Assembly: GCA_031761405.1 (NCBI GenBank)
Contig: JASEVX010000345.1
Span: 64,501-128,500, forward strand
Source: Serripes groenlandicus
Lineage: Eukaryota; Mollusca; Bivalvia; Cardiida; Cardiidae
DNA: 64,000 nt
Direction: 5' to 3'
Part shown: piece by piece, positions 1 through 11,777 of the stretch
Numbering within the stretch: the stretch's first letter is position 1
How the letters are laid out: every line of letters starts with the position of its first letter
The notes under the pieces: generated by a model
The model's input: the letters and a program-made list of their open reading frames with translations, nothing else
The model's database searches: none
What the model was told of the DNA's origin: nothing
Translations under genes and position numbers: made by a program

Positions 1-106
1 AGGTCACCCCAAACTAAGTGCTCAGATGAGATGAAATATAAAGAATAAATTGGACCCTAAGAAAGTGAACAACAGGTTCAGTGGTATATATGATTACAAT
101 AGAACA

Positions 107-1277
107 ACAAGAGGGCCATGATGGGCCTGGATTTGGTCACCTGGTTTAACAGAACTTCAATAGTTTTCAAAAATGAATCTTTATACATATAAACAAAGAG
201 ATGCCATGCCAGCTGGTGGCCATATTTATTAACGGATTGGAATAAACTGAACAATCTTGGTCTCCAAAGGAACATTTGTACCAAATCATTATCAAATATG
301 GCCTACACTTTTGGTCAAGAAGATTATTTAAAGTTTACACTATATATATACATTTAAGGACAGGAAAGTTTTTAAAGCTTTCACTATATATATACAGATA
401 AGGAAAACAAGCCCAGCCCCCCTGTCAGCCATGTTTTCCACCAGATTGGTAAAATTTCCCCAATCTTGGTAGAGGGTTTACCAAGGTAACATTGTGCCAA
501 ATTATTTTTAAATCGGGCCAGTTTTTTTTGTACAAGAAGATATTTAAAGTTTTACCTATAAACATATAAGAAAAACAAGCCCCACCCCCTGGCAGCCATG
601 TTTTTCAATGGATCAGAATAATTTGAACAATCTTGGTATAGGGTCATCAAAGGAACATATGCGGCCATGTTTTTCAATGGATCGGTATAATTTGAACAAT
701 TTTGGTAGAGGGTCACCAAATGGAATATTTATGCCAAATTATTTTTTAAATCGGGCCAGTACTTTTTAAGGAGAAGATTTTTTAAGTTTTAGCTATAAAA
801 AACATACAAGGAAAACAAGCCCCACCCCCTGGCAGCCATGTTTTTCAATAGATCAGAATAATTTGAACAATCTTGGTATAGGGTCACCAAAGGAACATAT
901 GTGCCAGAATAATTTTCAAATCAGGCAAGTACTTTTGGACAAGAAGATTTTTACAATGCACATATAACGAAAACAAGCTCCATCCTCTGGTGGCCATGTT
1001 TTTAAGGGATCTGAATAGTTTGAACAATCTTGATAGAAGGTCCTGAGGGGAAGGATTGTGCAAAATTATTTTTAAATTTGATCAGTACTTTTGGACAAGG
1101 AGATTTTAAAAGTTTTTGCAATTTTTCAACTTTGAAAGGGACCACCTAAGTAACACATTCCTATGAAATTAATTTGAAATTAGTCCATTGGTTTAGAAGG
1201 AGAAGTCGTTCGTAGGAAAATGTGAACAGACAGATGATCACAATAGCTCACTCGCACTTCGTGCACAAGTGAGCTAA
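107..1277 (+). mobile_element. HINE-like element, family A variant
   Basis: Head ACAAGAGGGCCATGATGGGC with TGGTCACCTGG. Six to seven units follow, carrying CAATGGATC-GAATAATTTGA and AGCCCCACCCCCTGGCAGCC. The tail GATCACAATAGCTCACT ... AGTGAGCTAA forms a hairpin with loop CGCACTTCGTGCACA. Unit sequence is clearly diverged from the other family-A copies. Confidence 0.7.
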
Positions 1278-1909
1278 AAACAAGATCTAGTAATCAAAAT
1301 ATGGCTCCAATTTCTATTAATGGTGAACTGTTTATGTGATTTTAATCAAAAGTTAACACAAGACCTCGGGCTGAGGGTGTCTCGCCCTTCTTGGTAAATC
1401 AATAGTAACAATATGCAATTAACCCAAAGTGGATGAAATTTAAAAAGTAAAATCAATGTATTGATGATTTGATGCAGACAAAAGTTTGGATGTTTTGTCA
1501 CAAAGATTGGAAGAAAAATGTGGCCTCCACAGTGTTCACAAGGTTGTACTAAGATTTATCCGGATGACCTAATTCTTTACCTCATATGATCCAGATTTGA
1601 TTGAGAGTTGTTCAGATTAAATTTCATAAAGGTTGGATGAAAAAAGTGACCTCTAGAGTGTTCACAAGGTTATTCTAAAATTTGATCTAGTGTTCCAGTT
1701 TTTGACGCCAATGACTCAGTTACGAGGTTGGCTGATATTTGATGGAGACGAATGTACTAATAAATTGTCACGACGATTGGATGACAAAAGTGACTTTTAG
1801 AGGGTTCACAAGGTTATTGGAACATTTAACCTAGTGTTTGATCTACCCCATTACCCAGTTTTGAACTTGACCAAGATGTGATCTAATAACTTTTCATGAA
1901 GATTTATAA
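1278..1909 (+). repeat. Family J tandem units (diverged)
   Basis: Three to four imperfect units of about 160 bp, each with a GTGTTCACAAGGTTxTT-type string and GAAGATTGGATGAAAAATGTG-like core (split variants at 1510, 1630, 1770). No head; bounded on the right by the next element. Confidence 0.55.
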
Positions 1910-2408
1910 ACAAGAGGGCCATGATGTCCCTGGAATCGCTCACCTGATTTATATTTTGTTCACTTAAGCTATATAAGCCCCGCCCCCTGGCGACCAATCA
2001 ACTTGGCTTGAAGGAATCCGATAGAGGGTCACCCTAGGAACATTTCTACAAAATTATTTGAAAATCGGCCTGACCACTGGCGGCCATGTTTTTCGACCAA
2101 TCAACATGGCTTGAAGGAATCTGATAGAGGGTCATCCAAGGAACATTTCTACAAAATTATTTGAAAATCTGCCAACCAGTTTGGGAGAATAAAGAATTTT
2201 GAAGTTTTTTCTCATTTTGTTGCCATGGAAACCAGAATTCTACATGGATCTCAAAAATTTGAAGGAAATCTGGTGAAGTCATTGAGAGAATGCTTTCTGT
2301 GAAGTTTCATCCCAATTGACAGACTGGTTACTGAGGAGAAGAGGTTGCCGGACGCCGGACAAAAGGCGATCACAATAACTCACCTTGAGCAAAGCTCAGG
2401 TGAGCTAA
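1910..2408 (+). mobile_element. HINE-like element, family A
   Basis: Head ACAAGAGGGCCATGATGTCC, TCGCTCACCTGA, a poly-T-rich TTCACTTAAGCTATATAAGC spacer, two units, the 3' block TTTCTGTGAAGTTTCATCCC, and tail hairpin ACTCACCTTGAGC-AAA-GCTCAGGTGAGCTAA. Confidence 0.85.
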
Positions 2409-2414
2409 AAACAC

Positions 2415-2516
2415 TGTGACAAAAAGAGGAATCATGACTAATTTCTCTTTTTGTCAGTGATTTCAAAAGTCATCTGCTGCAGAGGCGTCAGAAAGCGTCT
2501 ATATAAGGGAAAAGAT
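2415..2516 (+). repeat. Fragment of TTAA-type MITE
   Basis: Right half only: GTGACAAAAAGAGGAA ... TTTCTCTTTTTGTCAGTG, then CATCTGCTGCAGAGGCGTCA and AAGCGTCTATATAAGGGAAA. No TTAA at its end. Confidence 0.6.
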
Positions 2517-2574
2517 ATACAGAAACTATCTATAGAGTGGCATCAGTAGCTGGTCAAACCATCACACAACAACA

Positions 2575-3736
2575 ACAAGAGGCCCAAGAGGGCCAGTATC
2601 GCTCCACGGCCATACAGCAAAAATCAAATCTCCAAACAGCCCTGCCCCCTGGTGGCCATGTTTTTTACCAACCACTATGGCTTAAAGGAATTTTCACCCA
2701 AGGAACATTTCTACAAAATTATTTGAATATCAACCACACTTTCGGAGGAGAAGATTTTTTAAATTTTCTCTTTAGCCATCCATATAAGGCACAATAGCCC
2801 CACCCTCTGGCGGCCATGTTTTTTTACCAATCAACATGGCTTGAAGGAATCTGATAGAGGGTCATCCAAGAAACATTTCTACAAATTTTTTTGAAAATCG
2901 GATCAACAATTTCGGAGAAGAAGATTTTTTAAGTTTTCACTATGGTCATATAAGGCAAAATAGCCCAGCCCTCTGGCGGCCATGTTTTTCGACTAATCAA
3001 CATGGCTTGAAGGAATCTGATAGAGGGTCACCCAATGAACATTTCTACAAAATTATTTGAAAATCGGCACAACACTTTCGGAGAAGAAGATTTTTTAAGT
3101 TTCACTATAGATATATAAGGCAAAATAGCCCCGCCATGTTTTTCAACCAATCAACATTTTTTGAAGGAATCTAATAAAGGGTCACCCAAGAAACATTTCT
3201 ACAAAATTATTTGAAAATCGGCCTGAGGAGAAGATTTTTTAAGTTTTCTCTTTAGCTATATAAGGCAGAATAGCCCCGCCCTCTTGCGGCCATGTTTGTT
3301 TGACCAATCAACATGGCTTGAAGGAATCTGATAGAGGGTCACCCAATGAACATTTCTACAAACTTATTTGAAAATCGGCAGAACACTTTCGGAGAAGAAG
3401 ATTTTTTTAAGTTTTCACTATAGCTATATAAGGCAAAATAACCCCGCCCCCTGGCGGCCATGTTTTTCAACCAATCAAAATTTCTTGAAGGAATCTAATA
3501 AAGGGTCACCCAAGAAACATTTCTACACAATTATTTGAAAATCGGCCTGACACTTTCGGAGAAGAAGATTTTTTAAGTTTTCACTATTTTTTTCTTTTGA
3601 TTGCCATGGAAAGCAGAATTATTGATAGATCAAAATAAATTGATGGAATTTAAGAGAGGACATTGAGAGGATGCTTCCTATGAAGTTTCATGCACACACA
3701 CGACGGACAATTCACCATGACAGCCAGTGGAGCTAA
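2575..3736 (+). mobile_element. HINE-like element, family B
   Basis: Head ACAAGAGGCCCAAGAGGGCC, TATCGCTCCACGG. Six units of about 165 bp contain TGGCGGCCATGTTTTTxxAC and GAACATTTCTACAAAATTAT. The 3' block CTTCCTATGAAGTTTCATGC leads to a shortened tail CAGCCAGTGGAGCTAA; the left arm of the tail hairpin is deleted here. Confidence 0.85.
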
Positions 3737-3767
3737 AAATTCAAAGACACTTTTTGGCACCTTGAAC

Positions 3768-3960
3768 CCCTACCACATACAGCAAATCTGCAGCAGATGA
3801 CTTTGAAAACTAGTTGGCAAAGACTTGAAGAATCGCCATACATGAGAGCTAAGATTTTCCATAAGTTGAAAACCTTGTGGCAAAATGAGAAATTGTTTGT
3901 TTGGAGTAATTTCTCGTTTTGCTACAATGTTTTTCAAAAGTCGTCTACTACAGGTCTCAG
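3768..3960 (+). repeat. TTAA-type MITE fragments
   Basis: CCACATACAGCAAATCTGCAGCAG and GTGGCAAAATGAGAAATTG ... AATTTCTCGTTTTGCTACAA pieces in the reverse orientation relative to the 4065 copy. Termini lost. Rest of the 3739-4064 interval shows no gene. Confidence 0.5.
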
Positions 3961-4064
3961 AAGCCTTCTTCTGTATGTCGGTAATGTATAATTAAATTGG
4001 TCAATCATTTGAAGAGCACATCTCCTGCCCATTTTCAGCCAAATTCTCTCTCATGGATGACTAG

Positions 4065-4195
4065 TTAACCCTTTCCCTCATATAGACGCTTTCTGATGCT
4101 TAGGTTATCCATTCAATTATAGAGATTTTCTATTTATTGACATAATATGTTCAAAGTTGTCTGCTGCAGAATTGTCGTACAAGAGAAAGGGTTAA
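4065..4195 (+). mobile_element. TTAA-flanked MITE, short copy
   Basis: TTAACCCTTTCCCTCATATA ... ACAAGAGAAAGGGTTAA: inverted ends with TTAA at both edges, 131 bp. The central palindrome (GAGAAATTGCTC...GAGCAATTTCTC in full copies) is deleted. Confidence 0.7.
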
Positions 4196-4256
4196 GTTAT
4201 TGCATCTTGCAGAGTAAACAGCACTTGCTTCCACGATATATCAGTAAGCACTCACT

Positions 4257-4380
4257 AAAACTTATGTTGTGGGTACTTAAAAAAATCTTCTAACTAAGAC
4301 CATTCTTTTGAGTACCCACAACATAAGTTTTAATGAGGTCAATTAAGGATTGTTTTAGAACATGTAAAACACCCCTTCTC
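4257..4380 (+). repeat. Hairpin MITE
   Basis: AAAACTTATGTTGTGGGTAC (4257) is repeated inverted at 4311-4332 (22-bp perfect stem, about 32-bp loop), followed by GTCAATTAAGGATTGTTTTA and GAACATGTAAAACACCCC. The same arrangement recurs at 54338-54445. Confidence 0.65.
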
Positions 4381-5030
4381 TCATTAAATACAATAGCTAG
4401 TATTGCACACATTGTAGTAAACTCATATGTGTGATGGATATATAACAGAAAGCAATACATTTACAAAGCAATGTGTTTAAAATGTTCAATAGAAATTAGC
4501 ATTTATATCAACAAGCAGTAGAAAATGAAACAAGAGTGGTGTATGCGTCGCCCAGATGAGAAAATATCAGAATTAGTTAGGGAAGGAAATATTACAAAGC
4601 CAAGGTGAGTTTGAAGTTGATTCCTTCCAGAATTAACCCTTTACCACATACAGGCACTTTCTGACACCTATGCAGAAAATAAGTCACAAGCGTAAAACAC
4701 AAACGACGGAGAAATGATAATGATCCCCATGTGTCTTCCTGCCTTAAAGGCGGGCGTCACAAAAATGAAATATTTACATCTAAGCCTTCAAAATATCACA
4801 GTATATATATAAACTACGACAAAATGACTAAATATTTTGCATGAAAATAACAAAAAATATAATTATGTGTTTAACCCGTTACCTGATCTGATAGTTTTAG
4901 AATCATCTAGTTTGAAAATGTGTGCAACAAAACAAGTTACCTCCTGAAGAAGTATTTTATATCATTTTGGTACAGCTAGAGCTGAAAAAGAGAAGTTGCT
5001 TATTATCACTTCTCCTTTTTCAAAACTTTA
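4381..5030. other. No gene recognised
   Basis: AT-rich; a TTAA-MITE left end (TTAACCCTTTACCACATACAGG) lies at 4634. No other recognisable structure. Confidence 0.5.
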
Positions 5031-5249
5031 TTAACCCTTTCCCTCATACAGACGCATCTGAAGCAGACGACTTTTGAAAACATTTTGGCAAAAGAAGAAA
5101 TTGCTCATGATGAGCAATTTCTCCTTTTGCCTCTACGTTTTCCACGTTTAGTCATTGGTTATTCATTTAATTTAAGAACTTTTCCATTTGTTGACAAAAT
5201 ATGTTCAAAGTCGTCTGCTGCAGATTTGTTGTTTGTTGGAAAGGGTTAA
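5031..5249 (+). mobile_element. TTAA-flanked MITE
   Basis: TTAACCCTTTCCCTCATACA at left and TTGGAAAGGGTTAA at right. The centre carries GAAATTGCTCATGATGAGCA ATTTCTCC, a perfect palindrome flanked by CAAAAGAAG and CTTTTGCC. Confidence 0.85.
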
Positions 5250-5280
5250 TTCATCTTTATCAGGTAAAGGGCTACGGTAA

Positions 5281-6509
5281 CAAAAACATAAGGCAAAATT
5301 CAAATCTCCAAACAGCCCTGCCCCCTGGTGGCCATGTCTTTTACCAACCACCATGGCTTAAAGGAATCGTGTACAGTGTCGCCCAAGGAATGTTTCTTCA
5401 CAATTATTTGAAAATTGGCCCGACACTTTCGGAGGAGAGGATATTTTAAGTTTTCACTAAAGCCATATAAGGCCCCACCCCCTGGTAGCCATATTTTTCA
5501 ACCAATCAACATGGCTTGAAGGAATCTGATAGAGGGTCAGCCTAGGAACATTTCTACAAAATTATTTGAATAATAGCCAGACACTTTCGGAGAAGAAGAT
5601 TTTTTAAGTTTTCACTTAAGCCATATATGGCAAAATAGCCCCACCCCCTGGTAGCCATATTTTTCAACCAATCAACATGGCTTGAAGGAACCAAATAAAA
5701 AGTCACCCAAGGAACATTTCTAAAAAATTACTTGAAAATCGGCTGGATACTTTCGTGGAGAAGATATTTTAAGTTTTCACTATAGCTATATAGGCAAAAT
5801 AGCCCCGCCCTCTGGCGGCCATGTTTTTTTACCAATCAACATGGCTTGAAGGAATCTGATAGAGGGTCACCCAATGAACATCTCTACAAAATTATTTGAA
5901 AATCAGCTGAACACTTTCGGAGAAGAAGATTTTTTAAGTTTTCACTATAGCTATATAAGGCAAAATAGCCCCGCCCCCTAGCGGCCATGTTTTTCAACCA
6001 ATCAACATTTCTTGAAGGAATCTATTAAAGGGTCACCCAAGGAACATTTCTGCAAAATTATTTGAATATCGGCTGGATACTTTCGTGGAGAAGATATTTT
6101 AAGTTTTCACTATAGCCATATAGGCAAAATAGCCGTGCCCTCTGGCGGCCATGTTTTTTTACCAATCAACATGGCTTGAAGGAATCTGATAGAGGGTCAC
6201 CCAATGAACATTTCTACAAAATTATTTGAAAATCGGCTGAACACTTTCGGAGAAGAAGATTTTGTTAAGTTTTCACTATTTTTTTCTTTTGGTTGCCATG
6301 GAAACCAGAATTATAGATGGATAAAAAAAATTGAAAGAATTTAAGAGAGGACATTGAGAGGATGCTTCCTATGAAGTTTCAACCAAATTGGCCAAGTGGT
6401 TAGGGAGAAGAAGTTGTTTAAAGGAAAAAGTTAACGCACGCACAGGCGCACGCACAACGGACAATTCGCCATGACATAAGCTCGACTGGCTTTCAGCCAG
6501 TGGAGCTAA
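5281..6509 (+). mobile_element. HINE-like element, family B (head damaged)
   Basis: Starts within the head (ACATAAGGCAAAATTCAAAT CTCC). Six units follow; unit variants alternate between GTAGCCATATTTTTCAACCA and GCGGCCATGTTTTTxxACCA. 3' block CTTCCTATGAAGTTTCAACC, then ACGCACGCACAGGCGCACGC, and tail AGCTCGACTGGCT-TTC-AGCCAGTGGAGCTAA. Confidence 0.85.
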
Positions 6510-6542
6510 CAAAGCATTAAGTTTTGGACTGACAATTTAGAA

Positions 6543-7241
6543 ACAAGAAGGCCATGATGGCCCTTGAATCGCTCACCTGATTTATTTGTTTTCACTTTAG
6601 CTATATAAGCCCCTCCCCCTTGCGGCCATATTTTCCGACCAATCCACAAAATTAATAGAAAATCGGCCTGACACTTTTGGATGAGAAGATTTTTTAAGTT
6701 TTCACTATAGCCATATAATGCAAAATAGCACTGCCCACTGGCGACCATATTTTTTGACCAATCAACATGGCTTGAAGAAATCTGAAAGAGGGTCACTTAA
6801 GGAACATTTCTACAAAATTATTTGAAAATCGGCCTGACACTTTCGGAGAAGAAGATTTTTAAATTTATCACTATAGCCATATAAGGCAAAATAACCCTGC
6901 CCCCCTGGCGGCCATGGTTTTCGACCAATCAACATGGCTTGAAGGAATCTGATAGAGGGTCATCCAAGGAACATTTCTACTAAATTATTTGAAAATCTGC
7001 CAACCAGTTTGGGAGAAGAAGAATTTTGAAGTTTTTTTCATTTCGTTGCCATGGAAACCAGAATTCTGCATGGATCCCAAAAAATTGAAGGAAATCTGGT
7101 AAGGTCATTGAGAGGATGCTTTCTGTGAAGTTTCATCCCAATTGACCCACTGGTTACTGAGGAGAAGAAGTTGACGCATGACGGACGACGGACAAAAGGC
7201 GATCACAATAACTCACCTTGAGCCAAGCTCAGGTGAGCTAA
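6543..7241 (+). mobile_element. HINE-like element, family A
   Basis: Head ACAAGAAGGCCATGATGGCC, CGCTCACCTGA; three and a half units; GACGGACGACGGACAAAAGG; tail ACTCACCTTGAGCCAAGCTC AGGTGAGCTAA, with one extra loop base. Confidence 0.85.
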
Positions 7242-7267
7242 AAATAAATAACAAAAATACAAAAATG

Positions 7268-7487
7268 TTAGCCTTTCCGACATGCATACACGTTTGCAGC
7301 AATTGACTTTTAAAACCTTTATAGTGAAAGAAGAACCTGCTCATAAGCATCAGTTTCTCCTTTTCCCACAATGTTTTCTAATTTATTGAGTAAGCAAAAA
7401 TATTTATTTTCATTGACAAATTTTCTATAGTTTTGATGAAATGCAATCAGCCGCCTATTGCAGATCTGTTACATGTGGGAAAGGGTA
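7268..7487 (-). repeat. TTAA-type MITE copy, diverged
   Basis: GTTAGCCTTTCCGACATGCA ... ACATGTGGGAAAGGGTAAC. Central palindrome decayed to CTGCTCATAAGCATCAGTTT CTCC. Ends no longer TTAA. A further partial copy spans 7528-7635. Confidence 0.55.
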
Positions 7488-7640
7488 ACAAAAAAAAAGA
7501 AATCGGCTTTCTTAATTGCAACTACATGTATATTCAAATTGGATACATTATCACAACTGGTCCTGTTTAACCCTTTCTGATGACTTTTGAAAACACTGTG
7601 GCAAAAAGAGAAATCGCTCTATTCAATAATTATACATTCA

Positions 7641-7860
7641 TTAACTCTTTCCCACCTGCAGACGCAATAGCAGCAGACGACTTTTGAAAACATTGCGGCC
7701 AAAGGTAAAATTGCTCATGATGAGTTATTTCTCCTTGAGCCACAATGTTTTCAACTTTATTTAACAATTAAGCTATCTTTTATGGAGATTTTTCACGTTT
7801 TTGGTGAGTAGGTTTTCAAAGTTGTCAACATCATATTTGTTGTATGTGGGAAAAGGTTAA
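7641..7860 (+). mobile_element. TTAA-flanked MITE
   Basis: TTAACTCTTTCCCACCTGCA ... GTATGTGGGAAAAGGTTAA. TTAA at both ends; central TTGCTCATGATGAGTTATTT palindrome slightly decayed. Fragments of the same family continue to about 7930 and at 8044-8115. Confidence 0.8.
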
Positions 7861-8170
7861 GAGATTTATTTTAAGTCGTCTGCTACAGACCTATTCAGAA
7901 GACTTAAAAACATTGTATGTTGGAAAGGGGTAAGCTGCATGATGTGCTCATTATGAAAGAAGAAACATGTGTATTTATAATCAAGACTGACCTAAATGAC
8001 TTTGGAAACATCCATGTTATAAATTGAAATCGGTATAATCATTGAAAAGATTGATGCAAAATGAGAAATTGCCCCTATGTTTTCAAAAGTCGTCTGCTGC
8101 AGATGCATCATTTGTCATTTGATAATAATCATAGGTGGGGATGTGTAAAAATCACAGAAATCACTAATAA

Positions 8171-9254
8171 ACAAGAGGGCCATGATGGCCCTTGAATCGC
8201 TCACCTGATTTTTTTTTTTTCACTTTAGCTATATAAGCCCCGCCCCCTGGCGGCCATAGTTTCCGACGAATCAACTTGGCTTGAAGGAATCTGATAGAGG
8301 GTCACCCTAGGAACATTTCTACAAAATTATTTGAAAGTCGGCCTGACACTTATGGAGGAGAAGATTTTTTAAGTTTTCACTATAGCCATAAAAGGCAAAA
8401 TAGCCCCGCCCCCTGGCGGCCATGTTTTTTGACCAATCAACATGGCTTGAAGGAATCTGATAGAGGATCACCCAAGGAACATTTCTACAAAATTATTTGA
8501 AAATCGGCCCGACACTTTCGCAGAAGAAGATTTTTTAAGTTTTCACTATAGCCATATTTATAAGGCTAAATAGCCACCCCCCTCCCCCTTGCGGCCATGT
8601 TTTTCGACCAATCAACATGGCTTGATGGAATCTAACAGAGGGTCTTCCAAGAAACATTTCTACAAAATTATTTGAAAATCGGCCTGAATCTTTCGGAGGA
8701 GAAGATTTTTTTAAGTTTTCACTATAGCCATATAAGGCAAAATAGCCCCGCCCCCCCCTGGCGGCCATGTTTTTCGACCTATCAACATGGCTTGAAGGAA
8801 TCTGATAGAGGGTCATCCAAGGAACATTTCTACAAAATTATTTCAAAATCTGCCAACCAGTTTGGGAGAAGAAGATTGTTTAAGTTTTTACTATAGCCAT
8901 ATAAGGCAAAATAGCCCCACCCCCCTGGCGGCCATGTTTTTCAACCAATCAACATGGCTTGAAGGAATCTGACAGAGGGTCATCCAAGGAACATTTTTAC
9001 AAAATGATTTGAAAATCTGCCAACCAGTTTGGGAGAAGAAGAATTTTGAAGTTTTTTTCATTTTGTTGCCATGGAAACCAGAATTATGCATGGATCCCAA
9101 AAATTTGAAGGAAATCTGGTGAGGTCATTGAGAGGATGCTTTCTGTGAAGTTTCATCCCAATTGACCCACAGGTTACTGAGGAGAAGAAGTCGACGGACG
9201 ACGGACAAAAGGCGATCACAATAACTCACCTTGAGCAAAGCTCAGGTGAGCTAA
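8171..9254 (+). mobile_element. HINE-like element, family A (long)
   Basis: Head ACAAGAGGGCCATGATGGCC. Five units spaced 166-175 bp by the ACATTTCTACAAAATTATTT string (8313, 8479, 8654, 8824). Each unit carries a C-run before TGGCGGCCATG that varies from 4 to 9 C. Tail hairpin complete. Confidence 0.9.
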
Positions 9255-9593
9255 AAATGCACTAAAAACTGTTGGCTGAGATCTACAGTGGGTTTTAGAG
9301 AAGGGTTAATATCATCCGAAAAAGTCAATAAATCTGATATATCTAGTTTGTGTTTTCGGTACGACTTAAAATGCCACTTGAGTTCACCATATGCATTTTA
9401 GGATTTCAAAATGTTCCATTCAGAATACGCCTGGATCCCTCGTGTTTATACTCTATTTATACCCAGTTACACCCCTGATAATCAAATGTACTAAACCATT
9501 TACGACAAACAGATGCATTTTGAGGCATCTGCAGCAGACTACTTTATCCTCACTGTTTTCAACTCTATTCAATAATCATACTTTATTATTTCA
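9255..9593. repeat. No gene; TTAA-type MITE fragment at 9495-9590
   Basis: AAACCATTTACGACAAACAG ATGCATTTTGAGGCATCTGC AGCAGAC resembles the left half of the TTAA MITE. The rest is unassigned. Confidence 0.45.
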
Positions 9594-9687
9594 ATTGACC
9601 CACTGGTTACTGAGGAGAAGAAGTTGACGCACGCCGGACAAAAGGCGATCACAATAACTCACTTTGAGCAAAGCTCAGGTGAGCTAA
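9594..9687 (+). mobile_element. Solo family-A 3' end
   Basis: Only the last about 95 bp of a family-A element: ATTGACCCACTGGTTACTGA, GGAGAAGAAGTTGACGCACG, the ACTCACTTTGAGC-AAA-GCTCAGGTGAGCTAA hairpin. Joined directly to a TTAA-MITE fragment. Confidence 0.8.
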
Positions 9688-9924
9688 AAATGTGATTTCA
9701 CAAGGTTATTCCAACATTTGATCTAGTTTTTGACCCCTCATGAGCTATTTTTGAACATGACAGAGATTTGATGGAGAAAAATGTTATGATTAACTTTCAT
9801 GAAAAATGTGGCTTCTTCAGTCAAAAGTTAACGAAGGTTAAGTTTTGGCAAACTATGACATTGGTATTTTTTTGTTGGATGATGGAGACAAATGCTTTGA
9901 TAAACTTTCCTGAAGATTAAATGA
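9688..9924 (+). repeat. Family J units, 5' half of an interrupted element
   Basis: Units with TTCACAAGGTTATTCCAACA and AACTTTCATGAAAAATGTGG. The last unit breaks at TGAAGATTAAATGA and resumes with AAATGTAGGCTCTAG at 11363, after the family-H element. Confidence 0.65.
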
Positions 9925-11362
9925 ACTAGAAATATCACTGAAGATGATAAATACCCCCAAAACAGCACCTTGACTCAAAATATGGTTTACGACCGACCAA
10001 CAAAAGGGCCATAACTCTGTAAACAAGAAAAAGTAACAAAGGGCAATAACTCTGTATTTAGATTAAATAGAGTTATGGTTTCTGTACACTGCACTTTCTC
10101 TCAATGTGTTGTATCATCCTATGAAGTTTTATTAAATTCCAACAATTAGTTTTAAAGTTATGCTCCGGACAAGACTCTACGAATATGAAAAAGTAACAAA
10201 CAGCAATAACTCTGTCATTATGTAAAGTAGAGTTATGTTTCTTGTACACTGCACTTCCTCTGATTATGCTCTACCATTATATGTAGTTTTATTAGATTCC
10301 ATCTATTAGTTATTAAGTAATTCTACGGACAAGAAAAAGTAACAAAGGGCAATAACTCTGTATTTAGATAAAATAGAGTTATGGTTCCTGTACACCGCAC
10401 TTCCTCTCAATGTGTTGTATCATCCTATGAAGTTTAATTAAATTCCAACAATTTGTTTTAAAGTTATGCTCTGGACAAGACTCTACGAATAAGAAAAAGT
10501 AACAAAGGGCAATAACTCTGTAATTATGTAAATTAGAGTTATGGTTCTTGTACACTGCACTTCCTCTGATTATGCTCTACCATTGTTTGCAGTTTTATTA
10601 GATTCCATCTGTTAGTTATTAAGTAATTCTCCGGACAAGAAAAAGTAACAAAGGGCAATAACTCGGTATTTAGATTAAATAGAGTTATGGTTCCTGTACA
10701 CTGCACTTCCTCTCAATGTGTGGTATCATCCTATGAAGTTTTAATAAATTCCAAGAATCAGTTTTAAAGTTATGCTCTGGACAAGACTCTACGAATAAGA
10801 AAAAGTAACAAAGGGCAATAACTCTGTAATTATGTAAATTAGAGTTATGGTTCTTGTACACTGCACTTCCTCTGATTATGCTCTACCATTGTATGCAGTT
10901 TTATTAGATTCCATCTGTTAGTTATTAAGTAATTCTCCGGACAAGGAAAAGTAACAAAGGGCAATAACTCTTTATTTAGATTAAATAGAGTTATGGTTCC
11001 TATACACTGCACTTCCTCTCAATGTGTTGTATCATCCTATGAAGTTTTATTAAATTCCAACAATTAGTTTTAAAGTTATGCTCCGGACAAGACTCTACGA
11101 ATAAGAAAAAGTAACAAAGGGCAATAACTTTGTATTTAGATAAAATAGAGTTATGGTTCCTGTACACCGCACTTCCTCTCAATGTGTTGTATCATCCTAT
11201 GAAGTTTCGTTCAAATCCTATGTTGCATTGTTAAGATATGGTCCGGACAAAATATGGCTTCCGACCGACCGACCGACCGACCGACATACCGACCGACCGA
11301 CCGACCGACCGACACAGTGACTCCTATATACCCCCCCAAAACTTTGTTTTTTGGGGGTATAA
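9925..11362 (+). mobile_element. HINE-like element, family H, inserted in family J
   Basis: Head ACTAGAAATATCACTGAAGA with ATACCCCCAAAAC. Eight units headed AAAAAGTAACAAAGGGCAAT, with spacing alternating about 161 and 145 bp (10025, 10187, 10332, 10493, 10637, 10798, 10945, 11103). Then a (CCGA)n tract (11263-11315) and tail TATACCCCCCCAAAA-CTTTG-TTTTTTGGGGGTATAA. ATACCCCC of the head is the reverse complement of the tail's GGGGGTAT. Confidence 0.9.
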
Positions 11363-11777
11363 AAATGTAGGCTCTAGTCAAAGTTAACCATGGTTAAGTT
11401 TTGAGGTTAAGTTACCTAACCAAGGGAAAGTTCTTCCAAATTATGACCTTGACCTTGATAATTTTGACGTTGAATGATGTCCCATGACCCAACAATACAT
11501 CTGACAAAGTTTCAGAAAAATTCCAGCAGGGGTTGCTGATATATAACCAAGGTTAAGTTTTGAGGTAAAGTTACCTAACCAAGGTCAAGTTCTACCAAAT
11601 TATGACCTTGACCTTGATTATTTTGACGTTGAATGATGTCCCATGACCCAATAATTCATCTGACAATGTTTCAGAAAAATCACAGAAGGGGTTGCTGAAA
11701 TATAGTTATTCATAAAAGTGGCCGCCGCCGTCGCCAGAAAAGTGACTGCTATGTCTCACTCCACTAGTGAGTGATAC
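11363..11777 (+). repeat. Family J, 3' half with terminal hairpin
   Basis: Two units of about 175 bp (TTAAGTTTTGAGGTTAAGTT, TGACCTTGACCTTGAT, GATGTCCCATGACCCAA) end in GTGGCCGCCGCCGTCGCC and the hairpin GTCTCACT-CCACT-AGTGAGTGATAC. Confidence 0.7.

Noticed and set aside
11263..11315. (CCGA)n and the (GACA)n/(GACG)n tracts as independent microsatellites
   Set aside because: They occur at a fixed place before the terminal hairpin in several HINE families, so they are parts of the elements.
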